Shown here in pieces: positions 47,290-56,274 of a DNA stretch of 64,000 nucleotides; within the stretch, counting starts at the first letter, position 1; the number at the start of each line of letters is the position of its first letter. Origin of the DNA: Alistipes sp. UBA934 (lineage in GTDB: Bacteria; Bacteroidota; Bacteroidia; Bacteroidales; Rikenellaceae); contig DBDK01000003.1 of NCBI GenBank assembly GCA_002293535.1, positions 215,228 through 279,227 of the forward strand, read 5' to 3'. Both the position numbers and the translations under genes were made by a program. Below the pieces are notes generated by a model. That model saw only the letters and a list, made by a program, of their open reading frames with translations. It did no database searches and had not been told where the DNA came from.

Positions 47290-47694
47290 TCATTTGTCAT
47301 TGATCAATTGCTTCATTTTTTTATTAAGACGGCCACGCAAGCGATGAATCTTCACATAAACCGAATTGATGTTCTTTATACCATAGACGACCATTATCTC
47401 ACGTGGTGTGAATCCGATCATTAAAAGCGTCCACAGTTCGGCATCCTTATATCTGAGCTCGTTGCACATACGATGATATTTCGGTTTACGCAACAGTGTT
47501 TCTGGTTTTATAATACCTCGCTTTCTTAATGAATCCACACTTACTTTTTCAACAAATTTCCCATAGAACCTTTCAGGACAATCGCCGTATATGTATGCCA
47601 GATCGATAAACTCTCTCATCAACGACACAAGCTGTTCTATTTTTTGCAAGTATTTTTTTCTGACCAGCAGATGCACGAGAGAGTAGTTGAGCAT
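47290..47694 (-). CDS. Small HTH regulator at the end of the secretion operon
   Basis: 134 residues. The C-terminal about 50 residues (TPREIMVVYGIKNINSVYVK, then IHRLRGRLNKKMKQ) form a helix-turn-helix like the LuxR/sigma-region-4 type found at the end of many Bacteroidota regulators. The N-terminal part is helical without a known sensor domain. It follows gspF by 21 bases on the same strand, so it is probably cotranscribed and may control the operon or the divergent surface proteins. Confidence 0.65.
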   Translation of the reverse strand: MLNYSLVHLLVRKKYLQKIEQLVSLMREFIDLAYIYGDCPERFYGKFVEKVSVDSLRKRGIIKPETLLRKPKYHRMCNELRYKDAELWTLLMIGFTPREIMVVYGIKNINSVYVKIHRLRGRLNKKMKQLINDK

Positions 47695-47715
47695 AGTTAT
47701 TGGAGGTGTTAGTTT

Positions 47716-48747
47716 TCATCCCATAATACTTCCGAGTCGGAACATCGGCATATACATAGAGATTAATATGACGGCAACAAGGACGCCCACAAGCAGGATG
47801 AGAACCGGTTCGATCATACTTCCGAACCCACGCAGGCGATGTTCGAGTTCCCTGACCAAATCTTCGCCTTGCCTTTGGAGCATATTCGGCAAACGCCCCG
47901 TCTCCTCTCCCACACGAAGCAGGGTCGTGAGTTTCTTTTCATAAAGACGGGGGAATTTTTCGAGATTCGTGCTGAACGACTCTCCCCTCTCAAGCCCCTT
48001 TGCAACCGCATCGAGGGAACATTCATAGGGATAAAAGCGAACTATGGAACGAAGCATTATTATGCCTGAAAGCAGAGGCACACCGGAACTTGTCAGCAGG
48101 TATAACAGCTTGCATAACGACGCCTGATTGCTTTTCCTGACCATCACCCCGGTAAGAGGAATTGCCAGAATAAATTTCGATAAGGTAGAGCGCACATTGT
48201 TTTTCCCTCTAAACATATACAGTAACACGCCTGCACTTGTTATTATTAATCCCCAAAGAGTGGCGTAAATGGGGAACTTTTTAGAAATGGAAATTATCCA
48301 TTGGGTCATAGCCGGAAGCTCGCCGCCCATACGAGAATAGACCTGCTCGAACATCGGAACGATCACTGCCAGCATAAAGATCACAACCACGATGGCCATA
48401 GCAAGAATAATTAGCGGATAGCTGACGGCCGAGGAGATCATTCTGGCCTGTTCGATCTTTTTGTGATAATAATCCGTCAGAAACGAGAGCGATTCGGCAA
48501 GACGCCCCGTCTCTTCGCCTATACGCACGACCCCACAATCGAGCGGCGAGAATTTACCACAATTTTCAAGGGCCAGCCATAAAGAGCTTCCGGCCACGAT
48601 ATTTATATAAAGACTTTCAAGGACACTCCGATTGTCATCGTGATCCTCACCGTCGATAAGCAGACGAAAAGCACGAGAAAAATCGAGTCCCGAAGCGAGT
48701 AGCGAATGAAGCTCCGAAAAGAGAGTTTCTTTACTGGTGTCATTCAT
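47716..48747 (-). CDS. gspF: GspF/PilC inner-membrane platform protein
   Basis: 343 residues with two T2SSF domains, each with a cytoplasmic helical bundle followed by membrane helices (about 105-135, 162-180 and 317-337). Duplicated signature: GVVRIGEETGRLAESL and TTLLRVGEETGRLPNML. It couples the ATPase to pilin extraction. It overlaps the preceding pseudopilin gene by 8 bases. Confidence 0.92.
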   Translation of the reverse strand: MNDTSKETLFSELHSLLASGLDFSRAFRLLIDGEDHDDNRSVLESLYINIVAGSSLWLALENCGKFSPLDCGVVRIGEETGRLAESLSFLTDYYHKKIEQARMISSAVSYPLIILAMAIVVVIFMLAVIVPMFEQVYSRMGGELPAMTQWIISISKKFPIYATLWGLIITSAGVLLYMFRGKNNVRSTLSKFILAIPLTGVMVRKSNQASLCKLLYLLTSSGVPLLSGIIMLRSIVRFYPYECSLDAVAKGLERGESFSTNLEKFPRLYEKKLTTLLRVGEETGRLPNMLQRQGEDLVRELEHRLRGFGSMIEPVLILLVGVLVAVILISMYMPMFRLGSIMG

Positions 48748-49222
48748 AAGCGTACTTTGCTTCTATTTCGCTAAGAGTTTTTTCAACTAATTTATTTGTG
48801 GCTGGCACAATGGGAAACCAGAGCGACAGAGAAGTGCCACGCGAAGTGCGAAGCGACAATATCAGACTGTCATTCCCTACGAGATCGAGCCTCGATACTC
48901 CAAAAATCAGGGTATCCACGCGGAGTCCGTTTCGTGCGACCAGCACAGAGTCGATTTCCAACAGATCGATAATCATCGAATCTCCGTGAAACAGTCGTAT
49001 TCTCTTTTCCGTTGATGAAACGCTGTCGGAGGATGCGGTCAAATTTCGTAAAAGATAATATCCTTCGTAAAGGCGCATATTGTCGGTTATTTGTTTTGTT
49101 TTAGTCACGGTATAGCGATTTATAAGGGTGATACCATCCATCACGGTGACGAATACGATTCCTGCTACGACCATCATCACGAGCGTCTCGGAAAGCGTCC
49201 AACCTTGCATTTTCTTAGTCAT
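48740..49222 (-). CDS. Type IV pilin-like pseudopilin (minor)
   Basis: 160 residues from the ATG at 49222. Prepilin cleavage site QG|WTLSE with Glu at +5, followed by the hydrophobic stalk TLVMMVVAGIVFVTVMDG. The globular part is beta-rich. Upstream in-frame codons are rejected because they would give a 36-residue leader. Minor pseudopilins of this shape cap type II/IV filaments. Overlaps of 8 bases on both sides. Confidence 0.85.
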   Translation of the reverse strand: MTKKMQGWTLSETLVMMVVAGIVFVTVMDGITLINRYTVTKTKQITDNMRLYEGYYLLRNLTASSDSVSSTEKRIRLFHGDSMIIDLLEIDSVLVARNGLRVDTLIFGVSRLDLVGNDSLILSLRTSRGTSLSLWFPIVPATNKLVEKTLSEIEAKYAYE

Positions 49223-49577
49223 CGTATGTAAGCACAAGTCGTCTGTATTCGATGGTTTTGGTACTGCCATTGAGTCGCACCGACATTGCCACCTCCTGAA
49301 TACCCTCATAATCGTGATAAGGCGCTATTGTTGTCGTTATCTCGCCCCACACGAATGTGTCTGTGTAAGTCCCGTCCGCCTTGAGGCCGTCGCCGTAATT
49401 GTGGAAGCAATTAATTTGAGCACGCTCCGCCTCCAACAACACATAGCCCTCGTCATTGCGAAGGGTAATCGCCGTCAATGTGGAAAGCGAGGCCACGAAT
49501 ACGAGCAGGAAAATCAATGAAGCAACAATAGCTTCGATAATCGAGCTTCCTGCAAAACGGGATGTCAGTTTAGCCAT
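49215..49577 (-). CDS. Type IV pilin-like pseudopilin (minor)
   Basis: 120 residues from the ATG at 49577. Cleavage site AG|SSIIE with Glu at +5, then stalk AIVASLIFLLVFVASLS. The short globular domain looks like a GspI-type minor pilin. It overlaps the upstream membrane-anchored protein gene by 13 bases and the next pseudopilin by 8. Confidence 0.82.
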   Translation of the reverse strand: MAKLTSRFAGSSIIEAIVASLIFLLVFVASLSTLTAITLRNDEGYVLLEAERAQINCFHNYGDGLKADGTYTDTFVWGEITTTIAPYHDYEGIQEVAMSVRLNGSTKTIEYRRLVLTYDD

Positions 49578-50629
49578 TTGATCTCCTTTCTTCGTACCTC
49601 GCCTTCTATCCAAAATGGCCACGCTATTTCGTGATTTTCAAGTATGGTGGCGTCAAATATCGTGTTATTATAGTATCCTTGCGGGGAGCGATAAACCGCT
49701 TTTTCTAACATCGCGGAGCCTGAAACCATTCCCTGTAATTGTGCCGTTCCGGCAACATATACCAATCCGCGCACCTTTGCGAGACGGGACTGCAAATAGT
49801 TTAAACCAATGACGTAACCATTGACTACGCTATCATCTCCGATGCCGATATAGTTTTTTGAAAACAAACCGGACGGATAATCGAGCGTGACGTTCTCTGC
49901 TACTGTGATGCTATCCGAAGCAAAGACCTGCAAAGAGCCTTTAAAGCCAGCCTCGATGTGAACCTTATTTGCAACGATGATGGTATCGGAAAGGCGTCGT
50001 GATCGTTTGATGGCTAAATCCCCCGTGGCGAGTTTTCCCAACTCATCAATTATGAGAAGAGCCTCGGCGGTTGGCTGTGGCAATCCTTTGTCGCTTATGT
50101 CCATCATATCCATTGCTATCTCTTCACCGCTGAAAAACACGGAACCCATTTGTCCGTAAATGACACCGTTGTGGGACATCTTCGCGCGTCCTTTTATGTG
50201 TGTTCTGCCGGTCAATGTGATAGCCGAATCATTGTCGCAACATAGCAGGACGAACTCCTCGCCGCATAGTCGGTGTTTCCCAAGAATTTTCGAGACAGCC
50301 GTCTTGCCGTCAGATCCTGTGATGGTTACCTTTTCGTAGAGTCCCCACGGTTCACGCGTTATACTAATGCACGAATGCGGGATCGAGTCATACAACATCA
50401 ATGTGCCGTTGGCATCGAGGTTCGAAATTACCTCTTCGGGGTATTCCGAATAGAGAAGAAATCCGGATTCAATATGAGCACGCTGTATTGTGTCGTGTCG
50501 TTGGCGTAAAAAGAATAAAAAATCGGCCTCCCACAGCGAAATGATCGCCAACGCGGACAGTACCATCAGCACGGAGACCACTGCGACGGTCGGAAGAACT
50601 GCTCCCGGAATATGTAAGAGTTGTTTCAT
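49565..50629 (-). CDS. Membrane-anchored protein of the pilus-like operon, possible GspK/tip subunit
   Basis: 354 residues. An N-terminal hydrophobic stalk (about 12-32) resembles PilX/GspK proteins, but without a clear Glu+5 cleavage site. Residues about 140-330 contain repeated short beta units (TLTGRTHIKGRAKMSHNGVI, SLQVFASDSITVAENVTLD), reminiscent of a beta-helix or bactofilin-like solenoid. By position among minor pseudopilins it may be the filament tip or a GspK equivalent. No closer family is recognised. Confidence 0.6.
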   Translation of the reverse strand: MKQLLHIPGAVLPTVAVVSVLMVLSALAIISLWEADFLFFLRQRHDTIQRAHIESGFLLYSEYPEEVISNLDANGTLMLYDSIPHSCISITREPWGLYEKVTITGSDGKTAVSKILGKHRLCGEEFVLLCCDNDSAITLTGRTHIKGRAKMSHNGVIYGQMGSVFFSGEEIAMDMMDISDKGLPQPTAEALLIIDELGKLATGDLAIKRSRRLSDTIIVANKVHIEAGFKGSLQVFASDSITVAENVTLDYPSGLFSKNYIGIGDDSVVNGYVIGLNYLQSRLAKVRGLVYVAGTAQLQGMVSGSAMLEKAVYRSPQGYYNNTIFDATILENHEIAWPFWIEGEVRRKEIKWLN

Positions 50630-50630
50630 A

Positions 50631-51074
50631 TCATCGCTCGATTGGGATAGTGAAGACCTCGCCGTTCATTGTGAGTTTTACGGAATCGGGAAATGCCCTG
50701 ATAAAAGTGTAATCTTCGATGATTTCGCCGATCGTGAGCGAATGTAGCAAACCCTTGCACTCGAAAATATAATATATCCTGCCTCCGGTCGAGATGGTCC
50801 CTGAATACTTAAAAGGTGGCGATTCGAGAGAAGAAACGGGAGAAGTAGCAGCTGCAGGTTCAAACGACAGAGCATTCGTTATATCCTTCAAGAACGGGTC
50901 TTTATAATTAAGCAGCAGATGCTCTTCGGACGGCGTCTCCATTTCGTGGTGAATGGATGGAGGATTAGAAATGACAGGCAGATCGGGTCTGGGAAATAAT
51001 ATTTTCCAAGCGATGAATCCCCAAACTGCAACGACAGCAAGGATGAGTATGTATGTTGTGACACGTGATTTCAA
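50631..51074 (-). CDS. PilP/GspC-like inner-membrane protein
   Basis: 147 residues: one N-terminal membrane helix (about 7-27), a linker, then a small beta domain (KYSGTISTGGRIYYIFECKG, GEIIEDYTFIRAFPDSVKL) like the HR/PilP domain that contacts the secretin. It follows the PilO-like gene with an ATGA overlap, giving the N-O-P order of type IV pilus alignment complexes. Confidence 0.72.
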   Translation of the reverse strand: MKSRVTTYILILAVVAVWGFIAWKILFPRPDLPVISNPPSIHHEMETPSEEHLLLNYKDPFLKDITNALSFEPAAATSPVSSLESPPFKYSGTISTGGRIYYIFECKGLLHSLTIGEIIEDYTFIRAFPDSVKLTMNGEVFTIPIER

Positions 51075-51574
51075 TCGTCAGTCGAATTAGTAGTTATCTG
51101 CTGGATGTATATTGTGCAATTCAATGTTTTAACTCCATTCCTGTCACGTGGAGTAACAGTTCGATATTGAGCGGATATGATTTTGCATTGCGAAAATTGT
51201 CCGTCCAGTCGATCGAGCAGTTTTACGATCCCCACGAATCGTCCTCGGATCGAAAGTTGGCCTGTCACAAGTACGATCCCATCTGTTTCAGAAGTTATAA
51301 TGGGAGAAAAATGTTCTATTCGTAACTCTTCGTTCTCTATAATTGGCAGCAGCATTGCTATGAGTTCTCCGTTCAACATTACGTCTCGATCTATTAAAGA
51401 GTCCGTCTGACGGATTTGTACTCTGCAGATCTCTTTTATTTGTCTGTGAGATTTTGTAGTTGTACGCCATCGATCCATAGTGCCTTTCACAGAATATTGC
51501 CAAACCAGGATGGGGGCAACGACAAGCAATAATGCAAGTGAAGCCAAGCCCTTATAGTTTTTCCACGGTTTCAA
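51071..51574 (-). CDS. PilO/GspM-like inner-membrane protein
   Basis: 167 residues: one N-terminal membrane helix (about 9-28), a coiled region (TTTKSHRQIKEICRVQIRQT), then a ferredoxin-like domain (IVLVTGQLSIRGRFVGIVKL). This is the PilO/GspM layout; it would heterodimerise with the GspL/PilN-like protein just upstream. ATGA overlaps on both sides. Confidence 0.72.
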   Translation of the reverse strand: MKPWKNYKGLASLALLLVVAPILVWQYSVKGTMDRWRTTTKSHRQIKEICRVQIRQTDSLIDRDVMLNGELIAMLLPIIENEELRIEHFSPIITSETDGIVLVTGQLSIRGRFVGIVKLLDRLDGQFSQCKIISAQYRTVTPRDRNGVKTLNCTIYIQQITTNSTDD

Positions 51575-52530
51575 AGCGCTATTTCGATTCTGAATGTCAA
51601 TACCATACGCTCCTCATCCTGCTCGACAGAAACAAGCCGAACAGCTCCCAGACGAAGCTCCGTAAGCGCTTCGGTAAACTCGGCCACCTCTTCCGAGAGA
51701 GACGTTTCCCCACGTATGATGACCGCATTTTCGTTTTGCTGAACGGGCTTTCCCGTCTCTAAATGTCTCAGAAGTGGAGCAATAGAAAGTTCGGTGAGCA
51801 CGACTTTTTCAGGAATTATCGCAGCTATTTTGTCGGACAAGCTACTTGCCTTATGTGGAAGCCTGTGAGAGAACTGTTCCATAGCTGCTTCTTTTTTATC
51901 ATTGCTCGCAGCTGCTGCAGACGATGTTTTTCGAAGTGCGGCAAGCTCGAAATTGGCTGAGTTAAACTCTTTCTCAACGCGTGACGAAACTGCGAAATTC
52001 ACCAAAAGGATAAGTAGCAACACTGCAAGAGAGGGAAATAGAAAGCGTTTTGCTATGAACGAAGCCAATACAGAACCCTCTGCAGAGGGTCTCAAAGCGA
52101 CCTTCCAATGGAGGCATTCAAGACAGAATTTCTCAATGTACCTTTCTTGTAATTGCTCTCCATCGACGGGCAGGCATTCGATACGCAGGGGATGGATGTT
52201 CGATTTTCCCAATTCATTCATCACGGTCTCCAATTGCTCGCGCCTGACAAAAGAGATTTTGCCATCCATCACTGTCCGTATAAATGTTTCGGGATTCGAA
52301 GTGATCGATTCGACTATATTTGCAGCCGAGACATCCTTGGTTACAACACCTCTACCCGAAAGAAGTACAATAACAGGAAAATTCGAGAGAGTTTTTCCAG
52401 AGACATCCACGGATATGGACTTACCTTTGGAAAAAATATATTGAACAAGCGAAAGCGTAGTTTCGCCTTCTGATGTGAAACGAACGCAGAGCACGTTCAG
52501 TCTGCCAACTATTCGAGAGAGAAGTTTCAT
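51571..52530 (-). CDS. GspL/PilN-like inner-membrane protein
   Basis: 319 residues: a cytoplasmic alpha/beta N-terminal half (about 1-160) that may be a reduced actin-like domain as in GspL/PilM, one membrane helix (about 168-190), a coiled region, and a C-terminal ferredoxin-like PilN domain (AVIIRGETSLSEEVAEFTEA). It would tie the GspE ATPase to the periplasmic ring. It is placed 7 bases after the secretin gene. Confidence 0.72.
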   Translation of the reverse strand: MKLLSRIVGRLNVLCVRFTSEGETTLSLVQYIFSKGKSISVDVSGKTLSNFPVIVLLSGRGVVTKDVSAANIVESITSNPETFIRTVMDGKISFVRREQLETVMNELGKSNIHPLRIECLPVDGEQLQERYIEKFCLECLHWKVALRPSAEGSVLASFIAKRFLFPSLAVLLLILLVNFAVSSRVEKEFNSANFELAALRKTSSAAAASNDKKEAAMEQFSHRLPHKASSLSDKIAAIIPEKVVLTELSIAPLLRHLETGKPVQQNENAVIIRGETSLSEEVAEFTEALTELRLGAVRLVSVEQDEERMVLTFRIEIAL

Positions 52531-52537
52531 ACCGGAG

Positions 52538-54415
52538 CTATTCCACCAGGATAGGCTTTATGAAGACATTGAGTCGGTGTTCGCTTTTGTTATCCTTACT
52601 TTTGCCAAAAATCGATCTCAAAACGGGAACACGTGCCATCCACGGCAAACCTCTGTTGCTCTTCTCTCTTGTATTCTGATCCATTCCACCTAACAGGACC
52701 ATCTCCTCGTTCTGTACACGAATAAGTGATTTAAAACTGCGTGTTGCCGTTCCCGGAGGAGCCTCACTCTCTTCGCGCGCTGTAAATTCAGTCTGATCGA
52801 TGGAAATGTCGAGTGTTATGTGTTCGTCCTCGCTCACAAAAGGAGTTATCTTTATTTCGAGATTGGCGTCGATTGGTTTCCACAAGAACGACTCTGTCGA
52901 AACAGGGATCTGTGAGCCATAAAAATTGTTCGCCGTTTCTTTGTAATATCGTGTTTCTCCACTTTTCAATGTCGCTTCGTGGCCATTGAGGGTCGAGAGT
53001 TTTGGAGTCGACTGCATCTCTATTATGCCGTTGTCCTCAAGAAATTGCAATCCTAAATAGAAGCTCGGACTCACCTGCCCCAGATTGATCGAGCCGAAAC
53101 CATTGAAACTGTTTATAAGTTTGCTCACCGTCGTTGCGTTAAGCATCAGATCGACCCCGGCGAGACTTCCTGAGGATTGAACATCGTCCTTGCCGAATCC
53201 GGCATCTATGCCGATCTGCATAATACGCTGTTTAGTCGCATCGACAATAATTATCTCGATGGTCACAAGTGGCACACGCTTATCGACAGAACGAAGGAAT
53301 GTCTCTATGCGTGATATTTGTGCTCTTTCACCGCCCAAAACCACGCTGTTAAGATCGTGAAACTCCTGAATCTGAATTCCGTCCGAGAGGCTCTTGGGAA
53401 TTATTTCGGAAAGTTTGTTTACCGAGCGATATTTCATTTTCACTACCTCTACAGTCGTTAGTTTCTTCTCTGTCGATCGTGTACCGAATATGTATATCCC
53501 GTTCTCGCGATAATAAGAGATTTCGGTTCCCAACAGCATAACATCGAGAAGGGTCTCGAAGTCCACCTCTCGTACCCAAACACTCGTCTGACCCGACACC
53601 GGTGTCGCGAAAAAATAGTTGAGTCGCTGCTGCTCACACAGATCGGTTATAATATCCTGGACATCTCCCCGCCCTATCTGAGCCGTTATTAATCCGAGAC
53701 TGTCTATAGATAACTCGGCAGGCGAAAATGGCGTATGGCGTTTGTATGAAGAGGTGAGATTTATGGTGGATTGCTCGGTGGAATAAAACGCCCAAATATT
53801 GTCGGCATCGTTTATGGCCTCAAGACCGTTCATAGTTGCGATCGAGCGTATCGCCTCACCGAATTGCATATCTTTCACATAACCGGAGAGCCTATGTTGT
53901 GAGAGGGTTTGTGGAATAAGGAAATTTGCGCCCGTGAGATCTGTCAATTTTTTGGTCACATCGGCCAATGGGTCGTCCGAGAGATCCAAACTGAGTCTGC
54001 CAGTCGCTATTGCATACGATACGTTTATCTCTTTTGGCGGGTCGGGTAAGCGAACAACAGGAGATATGGCAACGATATTCCCTACTATATCGAGATCGAG
54101 GTCGTACTCCTTGCAGAGAAAATAGAGGAGATCGGTTACTTTCACTCGACTGAAATTACACGTTGCCTCTATGCTGTCTGCTCCTCTCACGTTAAGATTT
54201 ACTCCGGTAACCTTGGCTACATTTCTCAATAACTCCTGCAAAGGTTGTTTGCCCACCGAGATATCGACCTCCGAACCATATGCAGTATAGACATCCGAAA
54301 GATACTCCAACTCGATCTGTAACTCAGACAGTCGGTGTGATTCGGGCACCTCTTGTGCGAAAGCAATCGAGACAGATAAAAGTATTATTAAAAGAGACGT
54401 CAATGTGTTCTTCAT
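52538..54415 (-). CDS. gspD: Secretin (GspD/PilQ family)
   Basis: Outer-membrane channel of the system, 625 residues. Signal peptide (ending SIAFAQ); STN/N0-like domains (QPLQELLRNVAKVTGVNLNV near 57 and again near 150), N1-type domains with VEVVKMKYRSVNKLSEIIP, and the secretin core from about 380 (VTIEIIIVDATKQRIMQIG; RVQNEEMVLLGGMDQNTREK, the VPLLGDIP-like gate region). The protein ends EHRLNVFIKPILVE. No pilotin was found nearby. Confidence 0.92.
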   Translation of the reverse strand: MKNTLTSLLIILLSVSIAFAQEVPESHRLSELQIELEYLSDVYTAYGSEVDISVGKQPLQELLRNVAKVTGVNLNVRGADSIEATCNFSRVKVTDLLYFLCKEYDLDLDIVGNIVAISPVVRLPDPPKEINVSYAIATGRLSLDLSDDPLADVTKKLTDLTGANFLIPQTLSQHRLSGYVKDMQFGEAIRSIATMNGLEAINDADNIWAFYSTEQSTINLTSSYKRHTPFSPAELSIDSLGLITAQIGRGDVQDIITDLCEQQRLNYFFATPVSGQTSVWVREVDFETLLDVMLLGTEISYYRENGIYIFGTRSTEKKLTTVEVVKMKYRSVNKLSEIIPKSLSDGIQIQEFHDLNSVVLGGERAQISRIETFLRSVDKRVPLVTIEIIIVDATKQRIMQIGIDAGFGKDDVQSSGSLAGVDLMLNATTVSKLINSFNGFGSINLGQVSPSFYLGLQFLEDNGIIEMQSTPKLSTLNGHEATLKSGETRYYKETANNFYGSQIPVSTESFLWKPIDANLEIKITPFVSEDEHITLDISIDQTEFTAREESEAPPGTATRSFKSLIRVQNEEMVLLGGMDQNTREKSNRGLPWMARVPVLRSIFGKSKDNKSEHRLNVFIKPILVE

Positions 54416-54420
54416 AAGTT

Positions 54421-55800
54421 TTAGTTTTTCAACAGTTGGACTATCTCTTCGAGTGAAGTGTCTCCACGTGTTAGCAGTTCCGTACCCGCCTCACGAAGCG
54501 AGATTATTCCCCGTTCGTGCAAAAAAGGTTCGATATCTGACTCTTCGTGCCGCGCTGCCACCGCAAGTTCGTCATCCATCGGAATCACCTCATAGATTGC
54601 CCTACGACCACTGTATCCCGTATAATAGCACTTGTCGCAACCGACGGCTACATAATGTTCTCCTTGCTTTGATTTACAATGAGGGCAAAGCAATCTCACT
54701 AATCGTTGTGCCACACACATCACAAGCGTATTTGCAACAAGATAGGGGTGAATACCCATATCGCTCAAGCGAGCGATACTTCCCCAAGCGGTGTTGGTGT
54801 GAAGTGTGGAGAAAATCAAATGGCCGGTTAGAGAGGAGCGTATGGCCATCTGTGCGGTATCGGCATCACGTATCTCGCCAAGCATTATTATATCGGGGTC
54901 TTGTCGGAGGAATGTGCGCAGAGCGCTCGTGAACGTGAGCCCTATCTCCTCTTTAAGTTGAACCTGATTCACCCCCTCGAGAGTGTATTCGACCGGATCT
55001 TCGATCGTGAGAATATTGCCGGTTTCGCGGTTGAGCCTCCTGAGGGTGGCATAGAGTGTTGTGCTCTTGCCGGAACCGGTTGGCCCGCAGATGAGTATCA
55101 TACCGTGAGGACGTTCGATGGCACGGCAGTAATCGGAGAGTTGTCGCTCCGTGAAACCGAGATTGGCAAGATCGAGTAGCTCGATGTGGCGTGTGAGAAG
55201 TCTCATCACTATCTTTTCGCCATATATCGTGGGCAGGCAAGAGACTCGGACATCGAATTTTTTGCCGTTGCTGTCATAAAGAATGCGACCGTCCTGAGGC
55301 AGGCGTTTCTCGGATATATCGAGTCCGGCAATAATCTTTATCTGATTCACCAAAGAGGCGTAATTACCCTTTTCTATAACGTATCGTTCGATGAGTTTAC
55401 CGTCGATCCGAAATCTGACGCGACAACGTTCCTCGTAGGTTTCCACGTGAATATCGCTCGAATAGGTATCGAAAGCCTCTTCAATAAGTCCCATCAGAAA
55501 ACCCCGTCCGCCGGCGATCTCTGTGATCGAGCGTGCCTGCCCTGAACGTGTATCGCTATCCAAGCGGTAATAACGATGCAACAGTTTTTGTAATTCCGAC
55601 GCGGAAACTTTTTCGACGGTCACTTTTATGCCATACACCACCTCTATTTCCATCAGACTGTCGGCATAATCGTGCTTCTCGTCTCCGAAGCACTTCAGGG
55701 AGTTCCCGTGCACCTCGAACGGCATTAACATATACTCCCACGCCTGCCCGGAAGTGAACCGTTGAACAACTTCTGTCTGTATGTGTTCGGGAACAGTCAT
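54421..55800 (-). CDS. gspE: GspE/PilB secretion ATPase
   Basis: 459 residues from the ATG at 55800; the upstream frame is antisense noise in the peptidase gene. Short N-terminal domain, Walker A GPTGSGKS (239-246), Asp box (TIEDPVEY), Walker B IIMLGEIRD (304-312), His box (STLHTN), and a zinc finger with Cys372/375 and Cys388/391. The zinc tetracysteine is typical of extension-type GspE/PilB rather than retraction PilT. No PilT homologue is present. The ATG overlaps the peptidase stop (ATGA). Confidence 0.95.
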   Translation of the reverse strand: MTVPEHIQTEVVQRFTSGQAWEYMLMPFEVHGNSLKCFGDEKHDYADSLMEIEVVYGIKVTVEKVSASELQKLLHRYYRLDSDTRSGQARSITEIAGGRGFLMGLIEEAFDTYSSDIHVETYEERCRVRFRIDGKLIERYVIEKGNYASLVNQIKIIAGLDISEKRLPQDGRILYDSNGKKFDVRVSCLPTIYGEKIVMRLLTRHIELLDLANLGFTERQLSDYCRAIERPHGMILICGPTGSGKSTTLYATLRRLNRETGNILTIEDPVEYTLEGVNQVQLKEEIGLTFTSALRTFLRQDPDIIMLGEIRDADTAQMAIRSSLTGHLIFSTLHTNTAWGSIARLSDMGIHPYLVANTLVMCVAQRLVRLLCPHCKSKQGEHYVAVGCDKCYYTGYSGRRAIYEVIPMDDELAVAARHEESDIEPFLHERGIISLREAGTELLTRGDTSLEEIVQLLKN

Positions 55801-56267
55801 TCGAAAAAGACACTGAAAATTATAACACCACTCGTAACAATACCCGAAGTGGCAACAAGAGGTATATCGGCAGAGTATTTTTTCACAAAACGAACAACCT
55901 GCCACCAAATAAGCGAAAATATCATACAGGTAACAAGCAATAATGCGAATCTCTCCAACTGAAAAAGCGGCATAAGTGATAAAAAGAACAGAACATCTCC
56001 CAATCCTATATAAACATTGACCGGATTTATGAGTTTTCGCGACCTTATCCAGGTCCAGATCACTAAGCCGATGCCCAAATATCCAATCAGCAACAGGTTC
56101 TGCCCGCTTCTTGCCAGCATCTCGCGCAGGCCATTCGATATTAACGACATACCGAAAGTTATTACGGCGAGTGCTATGAGCCAAGCTAATGTGACTTCGC
56201 GTCGGCGAAAATCATCTATCATCAGCTTTGTAAGCGGAACAAGAATAACGAGTATGAGATATTTCAT
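55797..56267 (-). CDS. Short prepilin peptidase (A24 family)
   Basis: 156 residues, about five to six membrane helices. The aspartyl protease motif GLGD is visible in YIGLGDVLFFL, and an early Asp pair (MIDDFRRREV) supplies the second Asp. The N-terminal methyltransferase domain of E. coli/Vibrio PilD is missing, so it may cleave without N-methylating. It would process the three Glu+5 pilins of the operon. Start ATG at 56267. Confidence 0.82.
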   Translation of the reverse strand: MKYLILVILVPLTKLMIDDFRRREVTLAWLIALAVITFGMSLISNGLREMLARSGQNLLLIGYLGIGLVIWTWIRSRKLINPVNVYIGLGDVLFFLSLMPLFQLERFALLLVTCMIFSLIWWQVVRFVKKYSADIPLVATSGIVTSGVIIFSVFFE

Positions 56268-56274
56268 AATCAGG

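Noticed and set aside
49743..49757. Possible ninth hairpin repeat (GCCGTTCCGGC) in the solenoid-like gene
   Set aside because: It forms a small hairpin like the diverged copy 4 but lacks the conserved flanks, and the codons fit the gene normally; chance cannot be excluded.
55801..56184. N-terminal extension of GspE by 128 residues
   Set aside because: The extra part is Cys/Arg-rich noise antisense-like to codon use and overlaps the peptidase gene; ATG 55800 gives the family N-terminus and an ATGA overlap.
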